From contig NZ_JAXMOR010000007.1 of assembly GCF_034669705.1 (NCBI RefSeq), positions 120,090-184,089 of the forward strand: a DNA stretch of 64,000 nucleotides. The letters are read 5' to 3'. The notes under the pieces are model-generated. The model did no database searches. It was given only the letters and a program-made list of their open reading frames with translations, and was not told the DNA's origin. Positions 17,259-26,160 of this stretch are shown piece after piece. The position numbers were made by a program, and so were the translations under genes. Position 1 is the first letter of the stretch. Each line of letters opens with the position of its first letter. This DNA comes from Marinovum sp034669705 (lineage in GTDB: Bacteria > Pseudomonadota > Alphaproteobacteria > Rhodobacterales > Rhodobacteraceae).

Positions 17259-18061
17259 CAGCCGGCCTCGGCCAGCAGGAACAGCCCGGCCTCTTCCGCC
17301 GCGGAAATCAGCGCTTGGCGTTCGATCAGCACCACCTGACCGGCCGCGATGGCAATGCCCTTAAGGCCCGCCCGCGCCGCGCCGCGCACGGTCTCGGGGC
17401 CGATGGCGGGCATGTCGACGCGCAGGTCCTGACCCAGCTTGGGGCGTTTGACCAGCACGCCGCCGGTGCCGCGCAGGGTGTCAGAGGCCCCGGCGACAAA
17501 GCGCAGCATGGCGTCGGTGCCCTGTTGGGTCTCGATCCCGAGCGCGATGCCGGTGTCGACCACCGCTGCCTGGCCGACGTCGAGCGGCGAGAGCGCGGCG
17601 AGGATGGCGCGGGCCCGGGCGATGTCGGCCTGCGCCGCCTCGTCCGGCGCGCTGCCGGCCAGCAGGCCGGGTGTGGCGGTCAGCTCGGGCAGCAGCTCAT
17701 GCGCCCCCACCACCGCGAAACCGGCCTCTTCGAAGACCGAGATCACCAGCCGCACCAGCGCGTCGTCGCCGCCCTGCAGCGCCGAGAGCAGCCGCGGCGC
17801 CAGCGCCTGCATGAAGGGATCGAAACGGCCGGGATCGAGCGGCGGACGGCCGACACCGCCGGCCAGCACCAGACGCGCGACGCCCCGCGCCTTGAGGTCG
17901 GCAAGCAATGCGCCGAAGGCCTCGAACCGGTGATGGGCATCGACCCGCGGCACCGGGGTCTCGACGCCCTCGAAGGTGACGCAGGTCGCCTGCGGGTAGG
18001 CCTCGGCCAGCGCGCTGGGCATCGCGCCGCGCCCGGCCAGAATCGCCAGAGAGCCGGTCAT
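17258..18061 (-). CDS. lpxI: UDP-2,3-diacylglucosamine pyrophosphatase LpxI
   Basis: LpxI (267 residues, formerly DUF1009) hydrolyses UDP-2,3-diacylglucosamine to lipid X and UMP, replacing the unrelated LpxH in most alphaproteobacteria. Family blocks include LAILAGRGAMPSALAEA, VLAGGVGRPPLDP, AHELLPELTATPG and KRPKLGQDLRVDMPAIGPETV with the metal-site aspartate. Its position between lpxA and lpxB supports the call. Its start codon overlaps nothing but lies 6 bp after the lpxA stop. Confidence 0.94.
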   Translation of the reverse strand: MTGSLAILAGRGAMPSALAEAYPQATCVTFEGVETPVPRVDAHHRFEAFGALLADLKARGVARLVLAGGVGRPPLDPGRFDPFMQALAPRLLSALQGGDDALVRLVISVFEEAGFAVVGAHELLPELTATPGLLAGSAPDEAAQADIARARAILAALSPLDVGQAAVVDTGIALGIETQQGTDAMLRFVAGASDTLRGTGGVLVKRPKLGQDLRVDMPAIGPETVRGAARAGLKGIAIAAGQVVLIERQALISAAEEAGLFLLAEAG

Positions 18062-18067
18062 GCGGCC

Positions 18068-18859
18068 TCAAGCCCCGGGGGTCAGGTAGTGACGGTCGCT
18101 GTCGCCGAGGATGAAATCGACGATCTCGCGCACGTAGTCGCTCTGGGTTTCGGCACCCAGCCGGCGGGCGCGTTCGACAAAGGCGCCCTCGCCCTGCGCC
18201 AGCATCTGAAACGCGGCGCGCAGCGCGGTGATGTCGCTGCGGGCCACGCCGCGGCGCTTGAGACCGACGAGGTTGAGCCCGTCGAGCTTGCCGCGCGGCG
18301 CCTGTACCAGCCCATGCGGGATCACGTCGTTGGTCACCATGGTCACCGCGCCGATGATTGCGCCATGGCCGATACGCACGAACTGGTGCACGCCCGACAG
18401 CCCGCCGATGATCACTTCGTCCTCGATGATGCAATGGCCGGCCAGCGCGGCGGAATTGACCACGATCACCTTGTTGCCGACCTGCACGTCATGGGCGACG
18501 TGACAGCCGGCCATGAACAGACCGTCATCGCCCACCCGGGTCACCCCGCCACCACCGGCGGTGCCGGTGTTCATCGTCACATGCTCGCGGATCCGGTTGC
18601 GTTTGCCGATCACCAGACGGGTCTCTTCGCCGGCGAACTTCAAGTCCTGCGGGATCTCGCCGATCACCGCGAAGGGAAAGATCACCGTCTCCTCGCCGAT
18701 CTCGGTCTGGCCGGTCACCACCACGTGGCTTTTCAGCTCGACCCGCGGGCCCAGCACCACCTTGGGGCCGACATGGCAGAACGGGCCGATGCGACAGCCG
18801 ATGCCGATCTCGGCGCCATCCTCGATCACGGCGCTGGGATGGATGAAGCTCTCGGTCAT
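18068..18859 (-). CDS. lpxA: UDP-N-acetylglucosamine acyltransferase LpxA
   Basis: LpxA (263 residues) transfers a 3-hydroxyacyl chain from ACP to UDP-GlcNAc, the first step of lipid A synthesis. The left-handed beta-helix hexapeptide repeats run from IHPSAVIEDGAEIG onward; the catalytic histidine lies in AGCHVAHDVQVG. The ATG at 18857-18859 overlaps the fabZ stop, giving the normal N-terminus; the longer open frame upstream is fabZ in another frame. Confidence 0.95.
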   Translation of the reverse strand: MTESFIHPSAVIEDGAEIGIGCRIGPFCHVGPKVVLGPRVELKSHVVVTGQTEIGEETVIFPFAVIGEIPQDLKFAGEETRLVIGKRNRIREHVTMNTGTAGGGGVTRVGDDGLFMAGCHVAHDVQVGNKVIVVNSAALAGHCIIEDEVIIGGLSGVHQFVRIGHGAIIGAVTMVTNDVIPHGLVQAPRGKLDGLNLVGLKRRGVARSDITALRAAFQMLAQGEGAFVERARRLGAETQSDYVREIVDFILGDSDRHYLTPGA

Positions 18860-19314
18860 CAGATGTCCATCATCGCGGTGAACTCGCATTCCGCGGCCAT
18901 CTCGCCCTCGACGGTGGCCACGCCCGAGAACTTCCAGACCTTGCCGCCGGGCTTGCCGCGGGTGGTCTTGACGTTCATCTCGAGCACGTCGCCGGGGATC
19001 ACCTTGCGGCGGAACTTGCACTTGTCGATCGCCATGAAATAGATCAGCAGGTCCTTGTCGGCCAGATCCATCGCCACGCCGATCATCACGCCAGAGGTCT
19101 GCGCCATCGCCTCGACGATGGTGACGCCGGGCATGATCGGGGTGCCGGGGAAATGGCCCTGAAAATGCGGCTCGTTCATGGAAACGTTCTTGATGCCCTT
19201 GGCCGAGGTGTAGCCGTCGATATCGACCACCTTGTCGACCAGCAGGAACGGATAGCGGTGCGGCAGAATACGCTGAATCAGCTGGATATCCGCGGTTTTC
19301 AGTGTCTCGGTCAT
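18859..19314 (-). CDS. fabZ: 3-hydroxyacyl-ACP dehydratase FabZ
   Basis: FabZ (151 residues) dehydrates 3-hydroxyacyl-ACP in fatty acid elongation and competes with LpxA for the same precursors. The hot-dog fold motifs are ILPHRYPFLLVDKV, the catalytic His in GHFPGTPIMPGV and the Glu in VEAMAQ. It overlaps lpxA by ATGA. Here it follows an OmpH-type gene directly; lpxD, which sits between skp and fabZ in E. coli, is absent from this cluster. Confidence 0.96.
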   Translation of the reverse strand: MTETLKTADIQLIQRILPHRYPFLLVDKVVDIDGYTSAKGIKNVSMNEPHFQGHFPGTPIMPGVTIVEAMAQTSGVMIGVAMDLADKDLLIYFMAIDKCKFRRKVIPGDVLEMNVKTTRGKPGGKVWKFSGVATVEGEMAAECEFTAMMDI

Positions 19315-19414
19315 TGGTCTTGTCCTTGTTCCGTCCCGTGCGGTGCCCGAGGGCGCGCGGCTCCTGTCTTGTCCCTAGCAACCGGCGCGCGTCGCGGCAA
19401 GCGTTCCGGGGCGA

Positions 19415-20113
19415 TCACTCGGCCGCGTCGGGGTCTTCGACCAGCGCGCCACCGGCCACCGGAGCGGCACCCTCGGGGTCGGTCTCGGGTGCTGTCTCAG
19501 GTGCGGCCTCGGCGGGTTGCGCTTCTTCGGCGGGCTGGCGCCCGGCATAGGCGGCGTCGAGCCGCCGAGCGGTGATCTCGCTGACGTCGATGGCGTCGTT
19601 GAACACCAGCACGTTGCGCTTTTCCACCACCAGCACCGCGCCGGCGTCGAGCATCAGCTGGCCGAGGATCGGAAAGGCGGTCTGGCGGAACTCGAACCGC
19701 GCGCTGGCCTGATCGCGGCTCAGCGCCTCGGCGCGGGCGTCCTGTGCGGCGCGCATTGCCTGCACCTTGGCGTCGAAGGCATCGGCCAGCTTGCGGAACT
19801 CGATGGCCGACAGGCCGGCACGCCGCTCGGTCAGTTCCTTTTCCTCGGCCGCCATCTCGATATCGATGCGGGCGATCTCGTCGGCCAGCTCACGGCTGCG
19901 GCTGTCAAGCTCCTGCAAGATCTCCTGGCCGCGCTCTGACAGGCGAAAGACCTCGTCGAAATCGACCACCAGCACCGGGCTGCGCGGCGCCTCCTGCGCC
20001 GCCAGCATGGCAGGCAGCGCCAGCAGAAGGGCCAGCGCCCCGCGCGTCAGCAGCCAGACAAGCGGATCAGAAATCCGTCGCAAGCGTGAATTCGAAGAAG
20101 CGGTCTTCGTCAT
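19415..20113 (-). CDS. OmpH/Skp family periplasmic chaperone
   Basis: The 232-residue product has a hydrophobic N-terminal export segment (LLTRGALALLLALPAMLAAQ, preceded by about 20 basic residues), then an OmpH/Skp domain with long coiled-coil arms (about 45-190) containing VVDFDEVFRLSERGQ and an acidic Pro/Ala-rich tail. Skp-type proteins hold unfolded outer-membrane proteins for BamA. The only usable start, ATG at 20111-20113, overlaps the bamA end by 47 bp. The tail of about 35 residues is longer than in E. coli Skp. Confidence 0.88.
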   Translation of the reverse strand: MTKTASSNSRLRRISDPLVWLLTRGALALLLALPAMLAAQEAPRSPVLVVDFDEVFRLSERGQEILQELDSRSRELADEIARIDIEMAAEEKELTERRAGLSAIEFRKLADAFDAKVQAMRAAQDARAEALSRDQASARFEFRQTAFPILGQLMLDAGAVLVVEKRNVLVFNDAIDVSEITARRLDAAYAGRQPAEEAQPAEAAPETAPETDPEGAAPVAGGALVEDPDAAE

Positions 20114-22424
20114 ACTCTTCTTTCTTCAACGTCTTGGTGAAGTTGAAGCGCAGCGGCCCGATCGCCGTGGTCCAGAACAGCGAGGCGCCGATCACGTGAC
20201 GCGCCGCCGGTTCGTCGTGCACCACGGAGTTGCCGGCGGTGGTGGTCGACGTGTTGTCGAGACCCCAGAGCGAGCCCACGTCATAGAAGACGCCGCCGCT
20301 CAGACCGTATTCCTCGGGCAGGCCCAGCGGGAACTCGGCCTCGAGCCGCGCCACTGCGTAGTAGTTGCCGCCGAGCGCGTCATTGACATCGCCGGCGCCG
20401 ATCTCGCGCGGGCCGATGCCGCCGGGCTCGAAGCCGCGCATCCGCGAAGAGCCGAGGCTGAAGCGGTCGATCACCCGGCTGTCGTTGTTGCCGGTCCAGA
20501 GCGCGCCGCCCTCGAACACCGCCCGCAGGGTCACGTCCTCGTTGCGCACCTTCTTCTGGCCGATCGCCCGCGCCACCGTGGATACCGAGGTGACATCGCC
20601 GCCCAACCCGTTGAAATCCTGGCTGAACTGCAGCCGAACGCCGGCGGTCGGATCGAGTCCGGTGTCGATCGTGTCGAAGGTGTAGGTATAGCCCAGCCCG
20701 CTCGAGAACAGCGCCCCCTGCTCCACTTCGGAGGTGAGGATATCGCCGAGGTCGGTGCCGGCGTTCAACATCTCGGAATAGCGCGCGGTATAGCGGGTCT
20801 GGAAGGTGCTGTATTCCGCCACCGGGAAGGTCAGGCTGGTGCTGAACTGGCCGATCGCGGTGTCATAGCTGTCGTCGTACTGGTTGTCGGTCTCGGAATA
20901 GCGCAGCCCGATGCCAAAGCGCAGGTCGCGGTTGAGAAACGCCGGCTCGGCGAAGTTGAAGCCATAGCTGGTGGTGCCCGACGCGGTCGAGACCTCGACC
21001 CCGAGCGCCTGGCCGCGGCCGAGGAAGTTGCGCTCGTTGAACGACAGGTTGACGCCAAAGCCGCCATCGGTGGAATAGGTGCCGCCGAAACCGATCGAGC
21101 CGGTGGGTGCCTCCTCGACATCGACGTCGATCACCACCTGCTGCGGGGTCGAGCCTTCGCGGGCGTTGACATCGGCATTGCCGAAGAACCCCAGCGCGCG
21201 AATGCGGTCGGCGCTCTCGCGGATCTCGCGCGGGTTGAACGGGTCGCCCTCGACCACCTTGAACTGCCGCCGCACGACGCGGTCGAGCGTGGTGGTGTTG
21301 CCCTCGATGTCGATCCGCTCGATGAAGATCCGCGGCCCGCGCGACAGCACGAAATCGACGTCAAGCTCGAGCGTGCGGTCGTTGCGGGTGATCCGCGGGT
21401 CGACGCGGATGAAGTTCAGCCCCATGCGGTTGGCCAGCCGCTCCATGCGGGCGATCTCGTTCTCGACCAGTGCCGGCGAATAGACCACGCCGGGGCGGAC
21501 CCGCAGGATCTCGTTGAAGGCGGCGGGGTCGACATCGGGCAGATCGGAGGAGGCACTCACCTGGCCAAAGGTGAACTGCTGGCCTTCCTGCACGTTGAAG
21601 GTGACGAAATAGCCGTCACGCTCCTCGGCGATCTCGGCATTGACCGCGTTGACACGGAAATCGACATAGCCGCGCGACTGGTAGAAATCGGTCAGCACCT
21701 GCTTGTCAAACTCGATCCGGTCCTCGACGAAACTGTCGCGGCGGATGATGGCGCGGAACAGGCCGGCCTGCTTTGTGCCCAGCACCCGGCGCAGCCGACG
21801 GTCTGAATAGACATCGTTGCCGACGATCGAAATCCGCTCGACCTCGACCACCCCGCCCTCGAGGATCTCGAACGCCAGATCGACGCGGTTGTCGGAGCGA
21901 CGGATCAGCTTGGGGGTCACCCGCGCCGCGACACGGCCCTGCTCGGCATAAGCCTGGACGATGGTCTGGGCGTCACGCTCGGCGGTGGCGGCATTGAACA
22001 CCCGGCGCGATTCCGAAGTCACCAGGTTGGCCAGGTCGTCGTCGTTGATCCGGCGGTTGCCTTCAAAGACCACGCGGTTGATCGTCGGGTATTCCGCAAC
22101 CCGGATCACCAGCTTGTTGCCCACCGGCACGATCTCGACTGTCTCGAACAGACCGGAGGCCAGGATACGCTGATAGGCGTCGTTCAACTCGGCCGCGGAG
22201 ACCGTCTGGCCACGGGCGATGCCGGCATAGCTCAGGATCGTCGCCGGCTCGATCCGCCCGGCGCCCTCGATCGAGACCTCGGTAAAGGTGTAATTCTGCG
22301 CCACTGCCGGCTGCGGCATCAGCATCGTCCCGCCGGCCAGTACCGCCGCGCCGGCGAAGAGGACAGATTTGACCGTTTTCGCTACCGCGCGTTCGTTGGC
22401 GCGCGTTCCCACTCGAGTTTTCAT
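20067..22424 (-). CDS. bamA: outer membrane protein assembly factor BamA
   Basis: BamA (785 residues) inserts beta-barrel proteins into the outer membrane. A long signal peptide (cleavage near PAVAQ, residue 42) is followed by five POTRA domains (about 45-430) and a 16-strand barrel with the RMRGFEPGGIGPRE (VRGF/Y) motif and a C-terminal aromatic residue (ATDF). It lies between the rseP side and ompH in the canonical order. The C-terminal Phe is needed for its own insertion. Confidence 0.96.
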   Translation of the reverse strand: MKTRVGTRANERAVAKTVKSVLFAGAAVLAGGTMLMPQPAVAQNYTFTEVSIEGAGRIEPATILSYAGIARGQTVSAAELNDAYQRILASGLFETVEIVPVGNKLVIRVAEYPTINRVVFEGNRRINDDDLANLVTSESRRVFNAATAERDAQTIVQAYAEQGRVAARVTPKLIRRSDNRVDLAFEILEGGVVEVERISIVGNDVYSDRRLRRVLGTKQAGLFRAIIRRDSFVEDRIEFDKQVLTDFYQSRGYVDFRVNAVNAEIAEERDGYFVTFNVQEGQQFTFGQVSASSDLPDVDPAAFNEILRVRPGVVYSPALVENEIARMERLANRMGLNFIRVDPRITRNDRTLELDVDFVLSRGPRIFIERIDIEGNTTTLDRVVRRQFKVVEGDPFNPREIRESADRIRALGFFGNADVNAREGSTPQQVVIDVDVEEAPTGSIGFGGTYSTDGGFGVNLSFNERNFLGRGQALGVEVSTASGTTSYGFNFAEPAFLNRDLRFGIGLRYSETDNQYDDSYDTAIGQFSTSLTFPVAEYSTFQTRYTARYSEMLNAGTDLGDILTSEVEQGALFSSGLGYTYTFDTIDTGLDPTAGVRLQFSQDFNGLGGDVTSVSTVARAIGQKKVRNEDVTLRAVFEGGALWTGNNDSRVIDRFSLGSSRMRGFEPGGIGPREIGAGDVNDALGGNYYAVARLEAEFPLGLPEEYGLSGGVFYDVGSLWGLDNTSTTTAGNSVVHDEPAARHVIGASLFWTTAIGPLRFNFTKTLKKEEYDEDRFFEFTLATDF

Positions 22425-22543
22425 GAGCCAATCCGTTAACTTCCCACGTCTTGGTGAGTATCGGGATCATGCCGGGTTGTCAAAAGCAAGCGGCCCCGCC
22501 GCAGCAGGAAATCACGCTGTGTTGCCACAAAATATGGATGGGA

Positions 22544-22672
22544 TCAGAGAAAAGTCGCCAGATATCCGCTCAGCACCAAGGCACCCGCCATCGTGCCGAC
22601 AAACAGAATCCGGTCGGTGTTGAGGTGCGCGATCAGGCGCAATCCGCGGTATCCATGGGTCAATGTCTGCAT
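22544..22672 (-). CDS. 42-residue small protein with one membrane segment
   Basis: A 43-codon frame starts at the ATG at 22670-22672, preceded by GAGCGAG on the minus strand, and ends TGA at 22544-22546. The product begins MQTLTHGYRGLRLIAHLN and then has one predicted membrane helix (about residues 22-41). It fills the gap between rseP and bamA, runs in the same direction as both, and has a helix typical of real small proteins. I believe related short proteins occur widely in Rhodobacteraceae, but could not check. Confidence 0.55.
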   Translation of the reverse strand: MQTLTHGYRGLRLIAHLNTDRILFVGTMAGALVLSGYLATFL

Positions 22673-22828
22673 TTTCTCGCTCTTTCTCGGGCGTTACGCA
22701 GACAAGGCTATCAGGGGAATGGGGCAACAATGGGGCGGCCTCGCGCAGCCCCGCCCTGCCCGGCCCGAAACCGCGGCCGGGCGGATCGGCGAACCTCTGC
22801 TCAGGGGCAAAGGAACCCGGTCAAGGGA

Positions 22829-24178
22829 TCAGGGGCAGAGGATCAGGTCGTTGGAGAGCGAGAACACCATCACCGCGAGCACGATGCCCAGCCCAAGCGT
22901 CATCAGCACGCCGAGCACCTTGTCATGCGGCGGGCGGCCGACCACGGCCTCATAGGCATAGAACACCAGGTGGCCGCCATCGAGCACCGGGATCGGGAAC
23001 AGGTTGAGCAGGCCCACGGCTGCCGAGAGCACTGCCACGAACCACAGGAAGTTCGAAGTGCCCTGCGCCGCCATCTGCCCCGAGGTCTCGGCGATGCCCA
23101 CCGGGCCAGAGAGGTTGCAGCTCGAGATCTGGCCGGTGATGATATGCCACAAGCCCGAGACCGAGCCTTCCATGATCGCCCAGGTCTGGCGCACCCCGCC
23201 CTGCAGCGCCGCACCGACGCCCGGCGCCGAGGTGGCCGGCTCGAAGAACAGCCCGCCAACCACGCCGACGCGCCAATGGGTGACGAAGCCGCCCTCGGGG
23301 CCCGGCTCGTCCACCCGGCGCGGCGCCAGCGCGAACTCCAGAACCTCGCCATCGCGCCAGACGTCAAGCAGCAGCGCCCGGCCGTCAGAGCCCTCGACCG
23401 CCGCCTTGATCTGCTCGAAGGTGGCGATCTCTTCGCCGTCGACCCGCAGGATCACGTCACCGGGCGCGAGCCCGACGTCATAGGCGGCCGAGCGCGGCAC
23501 CAGCCGGGTGATGTTGGGCGGATAGGGATAGGGGCCAGTGACGGTCAGCTCGGCCCCGTCGCGCAGGATGCGGTAGTCGAGGCCGTTCTCGGGCGGCAGC
23601 GCCTCGGCAAAGGCGGCGAAGCCCGCGCTGTCGCTGAAATCCGGCACGTCCTGCCCGGCGACCGAAAGCAGCACGTCGCCCTGCTGCAGCTCCTGCACGC
23701 TGGGCATCGGCCGCAGCTCGCCCACGGTCAGCGGCTCTGAGATCACCCCGCGGGTCAGGAACAGCGCCGAGAACAGCACGAAGGCCAGCACGAAGTTGAA
23801 GATCGGCCCGGCCGCCACGGTGGCGGTGCGCGCCCAGAGCGGGGCACCGGCCATGGTGGTGCGTTTCTCCTCGTCGGACAGCGCGCTGATCGCCGCCGCG
23901 TCCTTGCCGGCCGAGGCCGCATCGGCATCGCCGCGGAACTTGACGTAGCCACCCAGCGGCAACGCGGCCACCTGCCAGACGGTGCCATGCTTGTCGGTGC
24001 GCTTGAACAGCACCGGGCCGAAGCCCAGCGAGAAGACATCCGCCTTGATCCCCGACCACCGGCCCACGATGTAATGGCCGTATTCGTGGATGGCGACGAT
24101 GATCGACAGCGCCAGCACGAAGGCCGCCAATGTGAACAACGTGCCGCCAAACTGCGGAATCAACTGCGAGATATCCAA
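22829..24178 (-). CDS. rseP: site-2 intramembrane protease RseP
   Basis: RseP (449 residues) is an inner-membrane zinc protease acting in envelope stress signalling and signal peptide clearance. The first helix carries the HEYGH zinc motif near residues 31-35, followed by two PDZ-like regions (about 130-290) and the LFPIPVLDGGHLVF motif with the third zinc ligand. The start is TTG at 24178: an in-frame TAG lies four codons upstream, AGGTAGGG precedes it, and any later start would remove the catalytic helix. Confidence 0.94.
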   Translation of the reverse strand: MDISQLIPQFGGTLFTLAAFVLALSIIVAIHEYGHYIVGRWSGIKADVFSLGFGPVLFKRTDKHGTVWQVAALPLGGYVKFRGDADAASAGKDAAAISALSDEEKRTTMAGAPLWARTATVAAGPIFNFVLAFVLFSALFLTRGVISEPLTVGELRPMPSVQELQQGDVLLSVAGQDVPDFSDSAGFAAFAEALPPENGLDYRILRDGAELTVTGPYPYPPNITRLVPRSAAYDVGLAPGDVILRVDGEEIATFEQIKAAVEGSDGRALLLDVWRDGEVLEFALAPRRVDEPGPEGGFVTHWRVGVVGGLFFEPATSAPGVGAALQGGVRQTWAIMEGSVSGLWHIITGQISSCNLSGPVGIAETSGQMAAQGTSNFLWFVAVLSAAVGLLNLFPIPVLDGGHLVFYAYEAVVGRPPHDKVLGVLMTLGLGIVLAVMVFSLSNDLILCP

Positions 24179-24192
24179 GCCGCCCTACCTTT

Positions 24193-25365
24193 TTATGTTC
24201 TGTCCCGGATGACCCGGTCTGCTTCTTTGCGTGCCACATGGTCCACGCGGGCGACGTTATCAAGGGTCATTGCGGCGTCAATGAGACCCGCCTGCCCTGA
24301 CAATCTGGTGAGCACCTCCTCGACCACCTCGGCCATCTCGGTAAAGCCGATGTCATGCGCGAGGAAGCGGTCGAGGCTGCGCTCCTTGGCGGCGTTGAAG
24401 GCCGCGCCCGCCAGCCCGCCCGCCGCCATCACCTCGCGCGCCAGCCGCAGTGCCGGCCAGCGCTGCTCGTCCGGCGCGCGAAAGCTCAGCGTGGCGACCT
24501 GCGCCAGGTCGAGCCGCTCGACCGGCACATCGCCGCGCTCGGGGTAATGCAGCGCAAATCCGATGGCGTGGCGCATGTCGGCCGGACCCACATGCGCCAT
24601 CAGCCCGCCATCGCAGAAGCCCACGAGGGCATGCACCAGGCTCTCGGGATGCACCAGCACCTCGATCTTGTCAGGTGACAATCCAAAGAACTCCCGGGTT
24701 TCAATGACTTCCAGAGCCTTGTTGAACATCGAAGCGCTGTCGATGGTGATCCGCTGGCCCATGTCCCAGTTGGGATGGGTGGCGGCCTGCTCCGGCGTGG
24801 CCTCGCGCAGCCGCTCCAGTGGCCAGTCGCGGAAGGCGCCGCCCGAGGCGGTGAGGATCACCCGTTCGACCGCGTCGATATCCTCGCCGATCAGCGCCTG
24901 AAACACCGCCGAATGCTCGCTGTCGACCGGCAGCACCCGGCCACCATGGGCCTTTGCCGTGGCGCTGACCAGCGCGCCAGCGCAGACCATGCTTTCCTTG
25001 TTGGCCAGCGCCAGCGTGGCGCCATGCTCCAGCGCTCTGAGCCCCGGCGCCAGGCCGGCGGCGCCGACGATCGCCGACATCACCCAGTCCGCGGGCCGTG
25101 CTGCCGCCTCGATCAGCGCGGTCTCGCCCGCCGCCGCCGCGACGCCAGAGCCCGCCAGTGCATCGCGCAGATCGCCAAGCCGGTCGTCATGCGCCGTGAC
25201 CGCCAGTTTCGCGCCCAGCCGCCGGGCGTCGACCGCCAGTTGCGCGATGTTGTGACCGCCGGTCAATGCTTCGACCTGATAGCCCTGCGGATCGCGGGCA
25301 ATCAGGTCGATGGTATTCTGTCCGATGGAACCGGTCGCGCCAAGGATCGAGACGCGTCGGGTCAT
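24193..25365 (-). CDS. dxr: 1-deoxy-D-xylulose 5-phosphate reductoisomerase
   Basis: Dxr/IspC (390 residues) converts DXP to MEP with NADPH, the committed step of the MEP isoprenoid pathway. Motifs: GATGSIGQNT at residues 8-17, ALANKESMV, the metal-binding PVDSEHSAVFQAL, TASGGAFRDW, HPNWDMGQRITIDSASMFNKALE and VHPESLVHALVGF. It overlaps cdsA as ATGA at 25362-25365 and precedes rseP by 14 bp. It supplies precursors for the undecaprenyl diphosphate made by UppS two genes upstream. Confidence 0.96.
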   Translation of the reverse strand: MTRRVSILGATGSIGQNTIDLIARDPQGYQVEALTGGHNIAQLAVDARRLGAKLAVTAHDDRLGDLRDALAGSGVAAAAGETALIEAAARPADWVMSAIVGAAGLAPGLRALEHGATLALANKESMVCAGALVSATAKAHGGRVLPVDSEHSAVFQALIGEDIDAVERVILTASGGAFRDWPLERLREATPEQAATHPNWDMGQRITIDSASMFNKALEVIETREFFGLSPDKIEVLVHPESLVHALVGFCDGGLMAHVGPADMRHAIGFALHYPERGDVPVERLDLAQVATLSFRAPDEQRWPALRLAREVMAAGGLAGAAFNAAKERSLDRFLAHDIGFTEMAEVVEEVLTRLSGQAGLIDAAMTLDNVARVDHVARKEADRVIRDRT

Positions 25366-26156
25366 GGCGCCCCCCCGGCCGGGAAGACGAGGAACTGCGC
25401 CACCAGCAGGAGGAAGAGCGCCGCGCCCAGCATGCCGTCGAACCGGTCGAGCAGCCCGCCATGGCCCGGGATCAGCGTCGAGGCGTCCTTGACGCCGACC
25501 CGCCGCTTGATCGCGCTTTCGGCGATGTCGCCCATCTGCGAGGCCATCGAGACCGCGATGCTGACGCCGATGACATTGGCCCCCGACGCCCCGGCCTGCC
25601 AGTAGAGCGCGCCGACCACCGCGGCCCCGAGCCAGCCGGCGACGGTGCCCGACCAGGTCTTCTTGGGGCTGACCCGCGGCCAGAACTTGGGCCCGCCGAT
25701 CATCCGCCCGGCGAAATAGCCGGCCACATCCGTCACAACCACCACCAGCACCAGCCACATCAGCCAGGCCATGCCGTAGTCCTGTCGTAACGCCACCATG
25801 CCGAAGGAGGCCAGCAGGATCGCGGCCGAGAAGGTCATGAAGACGGTGCGATGCGCCTTGAGCTGGCCCAGGCCCACAAAGGCCGGCGCCATCATCAGCG
25901 GCAGGGCAAAACCCGGCGGGATCACCGCGCCGAGCGCGAGGCAGACCCCGGCCAGCCCGGCCAGCATCAGCGCCTGGTTCGGGCCGCCGCCGATCAGCCG
26001 CACCAGTTCCCAGATCATCGCGCCGCCGATCAGCGCCACCAGCCCGGCAAAGACCCAGCCGCCGATCCAGATCGCCACCAGCCCGACGCCGACCATCACC
26101 ACCGCCGACACCAGCCGGACGGTGAGATCATCCCATTTGCCACTGTTTACTGCCAT
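25362..26156 (-). CDS. cdsA: phosphatidate cytidylyltransferase
   Basis: CdsA (264 residues) makes CDP-diacylglycerol, the precursor of bacterial phospholipids, at the inner membrane. Several membrane segments are visible, and the C-terminal CTP transferase signature AIKRRVGVKDASTLIPGHGG with LLDRFDGM is intact. The ATG at 26154-26156 gives the normal length; the frame remains open to 26321 inside uppS without support. Spacing to the uppS stop is 4 bp. Confidence 0.94.
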   Translation of the reverse strand: MAVNSGKWDDLTVRLVSAVVMVGVGLVAIWIGGWVFAGLVALIGGAMIWELVRLIGGGPNQALMLAGLAGVCLALGAVIPPGFALPLMMAPAFVGLGQLKAHRTVFMTFSAAILLASFGMVALRQDYGMAWLMWLVLVVVVTDVAGYFAGRMIGGPKFWPRVSPKKTWSGTVAGWLGAAVVGALYWQAGASGANVIGVSIAVSMASQMGDIAESAIKRRVGVKDASTLIPGHGGLLDRFDGMLGAALFLLLVAQFLVFPAGGAP

Positions 26157-26160
26157 CGGT

